From: Candidatus Aenigmatarchaeota archaeon
GTDB lineage: Archaea > Aenigmatarchaeota > Aenigmatarchaeia > GW2011-AR5 > WALA01
DNA: 9,201 nt
Direction: 5' to 3'
Assembly (NCBI GenBank): GCA_015522745.1
Contig: WALQ01000036.1
Span: forward strand, 1-9,201
Position numbers and translations under genes: made by a program. Under the pieces are notes generated by a model. That model had not been told where the DNA came from. It worked only from the letters and a program-made list of their open reading frames with translations, and searched no databases. The stretch's first letter is position 1. Each line of letters opens with the position of its first letter. Shown piece by piece: positions 1 through 6,437 of the stretch.

Positions 1-263
1 CTCATAAATTCTCCATCGGTCATTTCAATTGTTTCTTCAACTATTCCGGCATGAGTTTCATATGTTGATACAACCTTTTTTCCAAAAAATGAAAATGATT
101 TAATATTATTAGGGGAAAGCCATTCACCATCTATGTTGAACGCAAAATAATCCAAAAACTTTTTTCTTCCTATCCAAAATCCAGTCCATTTATTCCTAAA
201 AGTGCTGTCGCAGAATCGATAAAAATGAGCTCTCCTGCCCGAAAGGAAATAACAATCTTTCAT
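1..263 (-). CDS. Probable glycogen debranching-type enzyme, N-terminal fragment (cut by window edge)
   Basis: An open frame starts at an ATG 5 nt after the GH57 stop codon and runs off the left edge, giving 87 complete codons. It begins MKDCYFLSGRRAHFYRF and contains GFWIGRKKFLDYFAFNIDGE followed by WLSPNNIK. The pattern of a short leading strand, a tryptophan/glycine-rich strand, an IDGEWLSPNN-like segment and then beta-rich sequence resembles, from memory, the N-terminal beta-sandwich of archaeal amylo-alpha-1,6-glucosidase (glycogen debranching) proteins. The catalytic domain lies outside the window, so the function is inferred from this weak resemblance plus its place as the last gene of a glycogen operon. 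A GH15 glucoamylase is an alternative, since such proteins also start with a beta-sandwich. No clear Shine-Dalgarno site is seen; translation is probably coupled to the preceding gene. Confidence 0.5.
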   Translation of the reverse strand, partial: MKDCYFLSGRRAHFYRFCDSTFRNKWTGFWIGRKKFLDYFAFNIDGEWLSPNNIKSFSFFGKKVVSTYETHAGIVEETIEMTDGEFM

Positions 264-268
264 AAAAA

Positions 269-1504
269 TTATTTTTTGCTATTCTTTAAACCCTTTTCTA
301 TGAGCTTCCTTGCGACCACATTTTTGAAATCGAAAAGCATTTGGGTGACCGTCTCGAAACCCTGCTGGGGAGTATCAAAGTACGAAAAGTATTGATGAAC
401 ATCACCATCTCCCCACCATTTTGTGCATATATTGTGAAGGTGGTCACTAGTTTGAAGGAGACGCCATGTTTTGATTATATCATTGTCGTCCGTTTTCATA
501 ACTTCATCTCTCATGTTCTGAAGCTCATTAAATATTATTTGCTGCATTCTATTTCCAAGCCATGCCGAAACGTCCATTTCTATATCCGCCCATGATATTG
601 AATTGAGCTCATAAACGTCAAACTCGCCGACGGGATCGTACTTCTCAACAACTTCTCTTGGAAGTGAGAATTGCAAATGGTTGTATTTATTTATCTGCCA
701 TGGTAGAGCCTTTAGGAACCAAAATATGCCAGTTTCTTCCCACTGATGTTCACCCAATGTTTCGTAATCCATAAATAAATTTATTATTTGACCTTGTGAA
801 GCTGCTATCCATGATGTATATTTTTCTGCTGTTAAAGGCCATTGATTCCACCATTTTGCGCTGAATCTGTATCCCACATCATCAGTGAGTTGACGATTTC
901 TAAGTAGAACTTTTATCTTTTTTGAAACTTGCTTCGGTGGTGAGTATATAAAGTTCGGCGAACGCCAACCAAGTATGTGCGGAGCTCCTTCTGTGAATAT
1001 TCCTTTGAAACCAAGCTTTTCCGCAGACTTTGCGATAAGGTTGTTGTATATCAGTTCCGTGTTTGTCATTGTCACGGGTTTCTGCCCGAACAAATCTTTG
1101 ATTGCATCCGACTGCTGCTTTACTTGGTCAAAAAACTCTTCGTTGCTGTTGTACAATCCAGATAACGAGTGATAATAAGTTTCCCCAATAAACTCAACGT
1201 TATCTTTCGGGAATTGTTTGAATAGGTCGATGAGATCTGGTGCCCATTTTTCTGCCTGTTCAATCCACGTTCCTGTCATTGAGAAAGCTACTTTGAACTT
1301 CTTTTTTTCGTGTCTCATGGCTTTCACGAGATCTAGAAGTATGTTGGTTGCGGGCCAGTAACACTTTTTCAAAACGCGCTCAAAAATGTAACGGTTGAAT
1401 TCGTCGTTAAAGTATCTACCGTATAAATTTTTTGCATTCCTATTCACACCATACTTGTGAAGTCTCATCGGTTGATGGACTTCGAAAATCAGATTTACGT
1501 CCAT
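269..1504 (-). CDS. GH57 alpha-amylase-type glycoside hydrolase
   Basis: A 411-residue family GH57 enzyme that should cleave (or rearrange) alpha-1,4-glucan in the cytoplasm; no signal peptide is seen. Conserved regions appear in order: VHQP at residues 9-12 (H10 and Q11), GETYYHSL at 107-114, TNTELIY at 147-153 with E150 as expected nucleophile, and FMDYETLGEHQWE at 244-256 with D246 as expected acid/base. The C-terminal LQTSDH...DGDVHQYFSYFD stretch is typical of the archaeal MJ1611-like amylase group. The frame is open 60 nt further upstream, but the start at 1504 is preferred: it gives MDVNLIFEVHQP, the normal N-terminus of the group, and a one-base TAATG overlap with the preceding glycosyltransferase stop, implying translational coupling. 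Substrate specificity (amylase, branching or 4-alpha-glucanotransferase) cannot be settled by eye, but the motif set favours amylase. Confidence 0.92.
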   Translation of the reverse strand: MDVNLIFEVHQPMRLHKYGVNRNAKNLYGRYFNDEFNRYIFERVLKKCYWPATNILLDLVKAMRHEKKKFKVAFSMTGTWIEQAEKWAPDLIDLFKQFPKDNVEFIGETYYHSLSGLYNSNEEFFDQVKQQSDAIKDLFGQKPVTMTNTELIYNNLIAKSAEKLGFKGIFTEGAPHILGWRSPNFIYSPPKQVSKKIKVLLRNRQLTDDVGYRFSAKWWNQWPLTAEKYTSWIAASQGQIINLFMDYETLGEHQWEETGIFWFLKALPWQINKYNHLQFSLPREVVEKYDPVGEFDVYELNSISWADIEMDVSAWLGNRMQQIIFNELQNMRDEVMKTDDNDIIKTWRLLQTSDHLHNICTKWWGDGDVHQYFSYFDTPQQGFETVTQMLFDFKNVVARKLIEKGLKNSKK

Positions 1505-2649
1505 TACCACAACCCCATTGCACTTCCGTAAACACCAGTAGTCCATCTGGATATTTTGCTCCACTTGTAATTTTTCTCAACATTTTTCCTCCCGTTTCGG
1601 CCCATCCATTTCCCCCAGCCGGGGTCGCTAAGCACGCGGTCGAGCTGGTCTTTTATCGACATGTCATTTTTTGGCATTGTGTGAAGTCCTGTTTTCTCAT
1701 GTATTATCGTTTCTTTCAAACCGCCCGTGTACGACCCGACGGCAGGTGATGCTGCTGCTGCTGCTTCAAGTGCCACGATTCCAAATGGTTCATAAACCGA
1801 AGGTATTGTAACAGCATCCGCAAGTTTGAAAAGTGATATCACTGTATCCTCCGGGAGAAATCCGGTGAAATAGGTTTTATTACCAATACCAAAAGAACTT
1901 GCCATGTGCCTATAGTGCTCAATATTACCGCGACCAACAATTACAAATTTGGATTCAGGATGGTCGCGAAGTATTTGAGGTATTGCACCCATTAAGAATT
2001 CAAGACCCTTTTGATATGTGAGACGTCCAACAAATAATACCATCTTTTCCCATCCGGACGCGAAATCGTCTTTGTTCACAGTCGGCTTTATGTCGAACCT
2101 TTCTATGTCAACGCCATTTGGAATGTAATGTATCTTTTTCTCCGGGACGTTGAACAATGAACGCACTTCGTTGTAAAAGTCCTTGCCCACGGTTATGACT
2201 TCGTTTGCCTCGTACGTTCCGTACCACTCCAAGTCGTTTATCATCTTGGAATATCTCGTGTGTATTCCAACGCGTCCGTACTCGGTCGAATGAAGCGTGA
2301 AAACCATGGGAATGCGCAACGTCTTCTTTATCGAAACGCCGGCGGGAACCATCATCCAGTCGTGGGCGTGGACAACTTCAAACTTTTCGTCTTTGTTGAG
2401 TTCAATTGCCTTCTTCTCCATGCGGTGTCCGAGAAAGTTTGCCCACGATATCGTGTCCGGAGCGTGTCCGGAAGGTATGCGGTGAACGTGCACTCCTTCA
2501 ACCTCTTCGTCTTTTTCCTCCGGACCGAATGTGAGAACGTGAACGTCATGGCCTTGCTTGACGAGCTCCCGCGACAAGTCATAGCAATGGCTTGCTATGC
2601 CACCGACTTTCATGGGTGGGAACTCCCAAGTTGTCATGAGTATCTTCAT
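1504..2649 (-). CDS. GT4-family glycosyltransferase, glycogen synthase (GlgA)-like
   Basis: A 381-residue retaining GT-B enzyme. The N-terminal acceptor domain has the glycine loop KVGGIASH (residues 14-21), HAHDWMMVPAG (94-104) and TLHSTEYGR (118-126). The C-terminal nucleotide-sugar domain has VGRLTYQKG (207-215) and YEPFGIVALE, giving E287-x7-E295, the usual GT4/GT5 pair. It probably transfers glucose from a nucleotide sugar onto an alpha-glucan, judging from its GlgA-like motifs and its position between a glycosyltransferase paralogue and a GH57 amylase. Its ATG overlaps the preceding stop by 4 nt (ATGA) and its stop overlaps the next start by 1 nt, so it sits in a tightly coupled operon. 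The segment after E295 is EAAAAASPAVGS, where the family usually has a glycine (about position 300). It could instead act on another acceptor, so the glycogen role is inferred. Confidence 0.9.
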   Translation of the reverse strand: MKILMTTWEFPPMKVGGIASHCYDLSRELVKQGHDVHVLTFGPEEKDEEVEGVHVHRIPSGHAPDTISWANFLGHRMEKKAIELNKDEKFEVVHAHDWMMVPAGVSIKKTLRIPMVFTLHSTEYGRVGIHTRYSKMINDLEWYGTYEANEVITVGKDFYNEVRSLFNVPEKKIHYIPNGVDIERFDIKPTVNKDDFASGWEKMVLFVGRLTYQKGLEFLMGAIPQILRDHPESKFVIVGRGNIEHYRHMASSFGIGNKTYFTGFLPEDTVISLFKLADAVTIPSVYEPFGIVALEAAAAASPAVGSYTGGLKETIIHEKTGLHTMPKNDMSIKDQLDRVLSDPGWGKWMGRNGRKNVEKNYKWSKISRWTTGVYGSAMGLW

Positions 2650-3209
2650 TTCATAACCCCGACCATTGAAAAAACTTTTCTGATGTTGTCTTCATTCGAA
2701 TAAAATATTTTGTCGAATGGAACTTTCAGATCGTTGATAAGTGAATTTTTCGTTGCGTCGTTCGTGACGAGTATGTACCTCGATTCGTATGCGAGCCACC
2801 ACTCGACGTCTGAGATGGCCTGGGACACGTACGCCCCGAACCCGCGCTGATGTTCCGTTGAGTGAAACGTTGAAATGAGCGGAACTCCGAACAGCTTTGA
2901 AAGCGACATACCCGCCGGGCCAGCTGTCCAGTCGTGGATGTGTATTATGTCAAACTTCTTCTCATCGTTCAATTCCACGGCGCGGCGCTTGAGCTCATTG
3001 TTCATGAGCATGACCCAGTTAAATATGTTGTCGGCCTGGAGTATGAAATTGACCTTGTGAACGTGTATGCCATCGACATCGTAATCATCGTCATTTCCGA
3101 ATGAGACGATGTGGACGTTGCCGAATTTTTTGAGTATGTTGGCAACGTAGAAGGCGTTTTTCGTGATCTCATCATCGGAGATTTCCCTAAGTACGATTAA
3201 CGTATTCAT
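2646..3209 (-). CDS. Half-length GT-B glycosyltransferase paralogue (N-terminal domain only)
   Basis: This 187-residue protein aligns with roughly the first 180 residues of the next gene: HIHDWTAGPAG (90-100) matches HAHDWMMVPAG, and STFHSTEHQR (113-122) matches TLHSTEYGR. The reading frame ends where a full enzyme would enter its nucleotide-sugar domain, so there is no E-x7-E motif. The N-terminal glycine loop (KVGG in the neighbour) is also missing; here residues 8-17 read REISDDEITK. It therefore looks catalytically dead alone. There is no frameshift or internal stop, it has its own TATA box, and its stop overlaps the next ATG (ATGA), which argues for a maintained gene rather than decay. 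A plausible but unproven role is a partner or regulatory subunit of the full-length enzyme, or an acceptor-binding module. It is the first gene of this transcription unit. Confidence 0.8.
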   Translation of the reverse strand: MNTLIVLREISDDEITKNAFYVANILKKFGNVHIVSFGNDDDYDVDGIHVHKVNFILQADNIFNWVMLMNNELKRRAVELNDEKKFDIIHIHDWTAGPAGMSLSKLFGVPLISTFHSTEHQRGFGAYVSQAISDVEWWLAYESRYILVTNDATKNSLINDLKVPFDKIFYSNEDNIRKVFSMVGVMK

Positions 3210-3230
3210 GAGAATATGAAGTCGATTACA

Positions 3231-3238
3231 TATATAAA
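3231..3238 (-). promoter_or_regulatory. TATA box for the half-glycosyltransferase / GT4 / GH57 operon
   Basis: On the minus strand the 62-bp gap after the glycogen synthase stop contains TTTATATA, centred about 25 bp upstream of the ATG at 3209. At the normal archaeal TATA-to-start distance, transcription would begin at or next to the ATG, giving a leaderless mRNA. No Shine-Dalgarno sequence precedes this ATG, in keeping with that. The site separates the glycolysis/glycogen synthase unit from the downstream glycosyltransferase/amylase unit. Confidence 0.65.
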
Positions 3239-3271
3239 ATTAACTTTTTGAATGTGACTTTTTTTGAGTGG

Positions 3272-5053
3272 TTAATGCAATGACAGATTGTGAGCCTTTA
3301 TGTAGTTCTCAGCAAGTATGGACCAGTCCGTCATATCAGTTATCATTTTTGCCTCTGATTTTTGTATGCCTATTTTTGATTTTGACATTTTTATGAAATC
3401 TTCTATTTCGTTTGCGAGGTCGAGTGCTATTTCGTTGTCCGACTTTCCAGAGCGTCTCAATATCCTTATGCCCCTTGCCTTCGGCCTGTTCTTCATGACG
3501 AATATACCAAATCCGCTGTAATCCGTCGTGATGGAGACGAGGCCATTCGCCGCCGCTTCGTGGGGTGTGTATCCCCAAGGCTCGTAGTAAGATGGAAAGA
3601 TGCCGCCACTACAACCTCTTATCAAATCGTAATATGAATCAAGTGTAATGAGCTTGTCTGCTTGCTTTATGTATGTTGGGTAGAATATCACTTTCACTCT
3701 ATCATCTTCATGATTGAGTAAACCATTCTCTTTAAGCGATTTTATCACAGAGTCGTTATTTTCGTCATAGTTCAAATCATAAGCGCACAATGGTGGAGTG
3801 CTCTCTTTCGAAAACAATCTTATATAATTTTTCATTTTTATGTTGTACTTAGATGTGAGAAATGATTTTATTTTGTTCTGTGGAAGGCTTTTTTTGATTA
3901 TTGAATCAACTATCATCTCCTTTACATCATTGGAAACGTTTTCCGAGAATTTTTCTATTTCATTGTACATAAGAACGCTGTTTAGTACCGATGGGTTTTC
4001 ACCATGAACATCTGAAGGGACAAGTATGAGGAAAAACGAATCATATGGATAGCGTTCGCTCTTAAGCTTTCTATTAACCTGTCCAAGTGCTTCTATGAAG
4101 ACGTCTATTCCCTTGTTGTGAAATTCATAGCGCCCTGATATGAAGAAAATTCTTGGGTCATTTGATAATCTGAGATTGTAGTAGGGTTGGAAATATGCCT
4201 TTATGAATTTTATGATCTCCTCTTTGTGCTTCTTGTGAAGATAAGAAAGTTCCTCCATGCTTGGAAAAGATGGTATGTCAAGACCGTTTATGAGTATGAC
4301 ATCCGGCTTTATTCCAAGTATGACATCCGCCTCTCGCGCTGTGACATCACTCACGGTCGTGAAGACGTCGCAAGCGTGGGCGCACGCCTTCTCAGTCAGG
4401 TGCTTCGCTTCAACTCCATATTTGTACGCGTCTTTGTCATTTATTGAGCGAGATTTTATCATTTGATGGAGCGGTTTCTGTGAGTTTGCTATGGAGCGTC
4501 CGAGTATGGTTGCGTGGGTCGTAAAAACTGTTCCGAGTTTCGCTCCGATTTTTTTCAGGTAAAGCAGAGCTCCCCCGGAAAGCCATTCGTGGAATTGTGC
4601 TACGATTTTTTTTCCTTTGTTCTTCTCAATTATTTTCTCTATAAGAAGTCCGGCGGCGTACGACCATACAATTGGGTCGTCGTAATCGTACCCTGCGCGC
4701 AACGAGTCTATCTTGTACCATTTCCAAAATTTTGATTTGATCTCATTTTTACTCTTCATAAAGTTCTTGACATCTATGAGAATCGTGTCCGGCTGGCCGT
4801 TGACTGCCCACGTTCCGAAGTAGCATTTTATTCCCAACTTTGAAAGTTCGTTGAATATTTCCGAGTACTCTCCCGGATTCTTCGGTTCGAACTCAAACAG
4901 TGACTTACCAGGATTATAATAGCCAATAGTCAGGTATCCGTTTCCATAAATCTTTTTCATTTCGCGCGCCTTCGTCGAAAGCACGGTGTATATTCCTCCA
5001 ACCTTGTTTCCTATTTCGTACGAAACTTCTATGAACATGTCAGCCTTTATCAT
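3272..5053 (-). CDS. Glycogen synthase, GT3 family (eukaryotic type)
   Basis: A 593-residue GT-B enzyme of family GT3, which extends glycogen using (in characterised members) UDP-glucose. Evidence in order: KVGGIYTV (17-24), FHEWLSGG, TVFTTHATILGR, FTTVSDVTAREA, NGLDIPSF, ISGRYEFHNKGID, and SYYEPWGYTPHEAA with E491-x7-E499 as the catalytic-site pair. The C-terminus DWSILAENYIKAHNLSLH matches the family's closing helix. It is shorter than yeast and animal enzymes (about 700 or more residues) because the phosphorylated tails are absent. The arginine cluster that binds glucose 6-phosphate in eukaryotic enzymes corresponds to residues 555-569, which carry only scattered lysines. The start is supported by GAGGTGG five bases upstream and by a 4-nt ATGA overlap with the triosephosphate isomerase stop. 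It is last in the aldolase - isomerase - synthase unit. Confidence 0.95.
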   Translation of the reverse strand: MIKADMFIEVSYEIGNKVGGIYTVLSTKAREMKKIYGNGYLTIGYYNPGKSLFEFEPKNPGEYSEIFNELSKLGIKCYFGTWAVNGQPDTILIDVKNFMKSKNEIKSKFWKWYKIDSLRAGYDYDDPIVWSYAAGLLIEKIIEKNKGKKIVAQFHEWLSGGALLYLKKIGAKLGTVFTTHATILGRSIANSQKPLHQMIKSRSINDKDAYKYGVEAKHLTEKACAHACDVFTTVSDVTAREADVILGIKPDVILINGLDIPSFPSMEELSYLHKKHKEEIIKFIKAYFQPYYNLRLSNDPRIFFISGRYEFHNKGIDVFIEALGQVNRKLKSERYPYDSFFLILVPSDVHGENPSVLNSVLMYNEIEKFSENVSNDVKEMIVDSIIKKSLPQNKIKSFLTSKYNIKMKNYIRLFSKESTPPLCAYDLNYDENNDSVIKSLKENGLLNHEDDRVKVIFYPTYIKQADKLITLDSYYDLIRGCSGGIFPSYYEPWGYTPHEAAANGLVSITTDYSGFGIFVMKNRPKARGIRILRRSGKSDNEIALDLANEIEDFIKMSKSKIGIQKSEAKMITDMTDWSILAENYIKAHNLSLH

Positions 5054-5688
5054 TCACGCCACCTCGAAAGGTTCCTAACTTCCACTCTTGGATTTTTTGA
5101 TTTGAGCACAGCTGATGCAACGAGAACACCTACCGCGCCGAGCTCATATGCTTTCTTCACGTCTTCCTTTGTGCTTATCCCGGCTCCGCACAAGACCTTC
5201 GCGCGCACGCTTTTCACAGTTCTCGATATTATGGACGGCTCAACTTCTGAGACCGACCTTCCTGTTCCAATGAGCTCTGGAGGTTCAATTGCTATGTAAT
5301 CTGGGTGGAACAAATCTATTTTTTTTGCTTCTCGGACAGACGACGCGCACACGATTGTTTCGAGTTCGATTGATTTGCAGCGCGATATGGCTTTTTTCAA
5401 CACGCTTGTTTTAAGCTTCCTCTCCGAATGGTTGAGCAAAGTACCCTTCGCTCCCGCTGACTTTACCGCTTCGGGAAGAATCCAGCCTGTGTGAGCTCCG
5501 TATGTCACAGGGTCCACATCTTGCGCGTAGACACGAACCTTGTACTTTGCGACGCGCCATATTTCCGTGGGCTGAACGGCAAGCGAAACGTTTTTGAACT
5601 TCTTGCAAATTTTCGCCAATGATTCGAGTGATCGCCCAACTCCGCGTTCGTACGCCTTTGTGTTAATGAGTATCATTTTAATCGCCAT
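5050..5688 (-). CDS. tpiA: Triosephosphate isomerase, archaeal type
   Basis: Interconverts dihydroxyacetone phosphate and glyceraldehyde 3-phosphate in glycolysis/gluconeogenesis. The 212-residue TIM barrel has the short archaeal form: N9 and K11 in INTKAY, HTGWILPEAV (66-75), H87 in LLNHSERK, E135 in IAIEPPELIGTG, and the phosphate-binding CGAGIS (167-172). All three catalytic residues (Lys, His, Glu) are present. It is somewhat shorter than the usual 220-230 residues of archaeal enzymes. Two starts are possible: 5688 (11-nt overlap with the aldolase) or the in-frame ATG at 5676 (1-nt gap), which gives MILINTKAY and resembles the methanococcal N-terminus; a weak GGCGAT lies 4 nt before the latter. 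Its stop overlaps the glycogen synthase start. Gene order supplies the substrate pair for the adjoining aldolase. Confidence 0.96.
   Translation of the reverse strand: MAIKMILINTKAYERGVGRSLESLAKICKKFKNVSLAVQPTEIWRVAKYKVRVYAQDVDPVTYGAHTGWILPEAVKSAGAKGTLLNHSERKLKTSVLKKAISRCKSIELETIVCASSVREAKKIDLFHPDYIAIEPPELIGTGRSVSEVEPSIISRTVKSVRAKVLCGAGISTKEDVKKAYELGAVGVLVASAVLKSKNPRVEVRNLSRWRE
5059..5065 (-). promoter_or_regulatory. Shine-Dalgarno site of glycogen synthase
   Basis: The minus strand reads GAGGTGG inside the end of the isomerase gene, five bases before the synthase ATG at 5053. It supports that start over the in-frame Met6 and indicates independent ribosome loading in addition to the ATGA coupling. 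Confidence 0.7.
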
Positions 5689-6394
5689 GAACGATTTTCG
5701 AGAGTTTTTTCAACAGTTTTATTGGATTTTCATTCATCCATACCGTGCGTCCAATGGTTGTTCCCGCCGCGCCTGCTGCCATAACGTCTTTGACAAACTT
5801 TATAGCGTTGTCGTCGGATTTCGGTGGTCCGCCCGCTGCGAAAACAGGGCGGAATGATGTTTTTACAACTTCCTCAAACGTTTCGCGCGAACCTGTATAG
5901 TACGTCTTTATGAAGTCAAAACCGAGCTCACATCCGAGTCTGGTGGCGTACTGCACCACATCTACATGATATCTGCTCTTCGTTCTTGGGTACATAAATC
6001 CCATTAGTGGGAGGTTGTACTTTCTTGCCTCCTCTTTGACGCGTGGGAGCTCCCTTAGCATCTCGTGCTCGTACGGCGAACCGACGTACACAGTGTACGC
6101 GACCGCATCAGCGATTTCATGTGCCTCTCTGACGCTTGTTACGAGGGTTTGGAGCTCCTTGTCGCTGAACGGCGTCTTGGCCGTGAGTTTTACTATTTTT
6201 ACGAACTTCTTTGGCAGTCGTTCGTGCTCAAGAACGTATTTCATGGCACCGATGTGCATCATAATGCCATCTGCTCCACCTTTTCTTGCTATGTTTGCTA
6301 TTCTCAATGGATTAAGGTCGATGTTTTTATAAACACTCGGACCGTGTTCAACGGCATGATCAAAAGCGATGAAAATTTTTTTATCAAGATTCAT
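5678..6394 (-). CDS. Fructose-bisphosphate aldolase, class I archaeal (DhnA) type
   Basis: Catalyses the reversible condensation of dihydroxyacetone phosphate and glyceraldehyde 3-phosphate to fructose 1,6-bisphosphate through a Schiff base. Visible motifs of the 238-residue barrel: AFDHAVEHGP (10-19), MYPRT with Y135, IKTYYTG (162-168) with K163 as the expected Schiff-base lysine, and phosphate loops AAGGPP (186-191) and GRTVWM (215-220). It is about 25 residues shorter at the N-terminus than Thermoproteus-type enzymes, which begin with an extra helix. The related ADH synthase of aromatic biosynthesis shares the fold, but the isomerase and GAPDH neighbours favour the glycolytic/gluconeogenic role. 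The start is supported by GGTGA four bases upstream. First gene of the minus-strand aldolase - isomerase - glycogen synthase unit. Confidence 0.93.
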   Translation of the reverse strand: MNLDKKIFIAFDHAVEHGPSVYKNIDLNPLRIANIARKGGADGIMMHIGAMKYVLEHERLPKKFVKIVKLTAKTPFSDKELQTLVTSVREAHEIADAVAYTVYVGSPYEHEMLRELPRVKEEARKYNLPLMGFMYPRTKSRYHVDVVQYATRLGCELGFDFIKTYYTGSRETFEEVVKTSFRPVFAAGGPPKSDDNAIKFVKDVMAAGAAGTTIGRTVWMNENPIKLLKKLSKIVHGD

Positions 6395-6398
6395 GTGG

Positions 6399-6403
6399 TC
6401 ACC
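6399..6403 (-). promoter_or_regulatory. Shine-Dalgarno site of the aldolase
   Basis: The minus strand reads GGTGA, then CCAC, then the ATG at 6394. It decides the aldolase start and shows this mRNA has a short leader, unlike the divergent gene. Confidence 0.6.
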
Positions 6404-6406
6404 AAA

Positions 6407-6414
6407 TTTATTTA
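6407..6414 (+). promoter_or_regulatory. TATA box of the lyase-like gene
   Basis: TTTATTTA on the plus strand is centred about 27 bp upstream of the ATG at 6438, so the transcript is probably leaderless. This choice of start removes 23 upstream in-frame codons that overlap the aldolase coding sequence and promoter. Confidence 0.55.
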
Positions 6415-6424
6415 TGCGCGCATC

Positions 6425-6432
6425 AATAAATA
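6425..6432 (-). promoter_or_regulatory. TATA box of the aldolase unit
   Basis: The minus strand has TATTTATT centred about 34 bp before the aldolase ATG. Transcription about 25 bp downstream would begin near 6403, leaving a leader of roughly 8-10 nt that just includes the GGTGA ribosome site. Confidence 0.5.
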
Positions 6433-6437
6433 CATTT

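Noticed and set aside
1504..1560. Possible frameshift at the C-terminus of GT4, because the two overlapping frames both read through here
   Set aside because: The GT4 frame continues as WSKISRWTTGVYGSAM, which resembles the usual closing helix of the family, so no shift is needed.
1505..1564. N-terminal extension of 20 codons on the GH57 frame, overlapping the GT4 gene by 61 nt
   Set aside because: The extension has no similarity to the GH57 N-terminus, while the start at 1504 gives the expected MDVNLIFEVHQP and a one-base overlap with the GT4 stop.
6369..6437. Upstream 23 codons of the lyase-like frame
   Set aside because: They overlap the aldolase 5' end and both TATA boxes. The ATG at 6438 sits at the right distance from a TATA box for a leaderless start.
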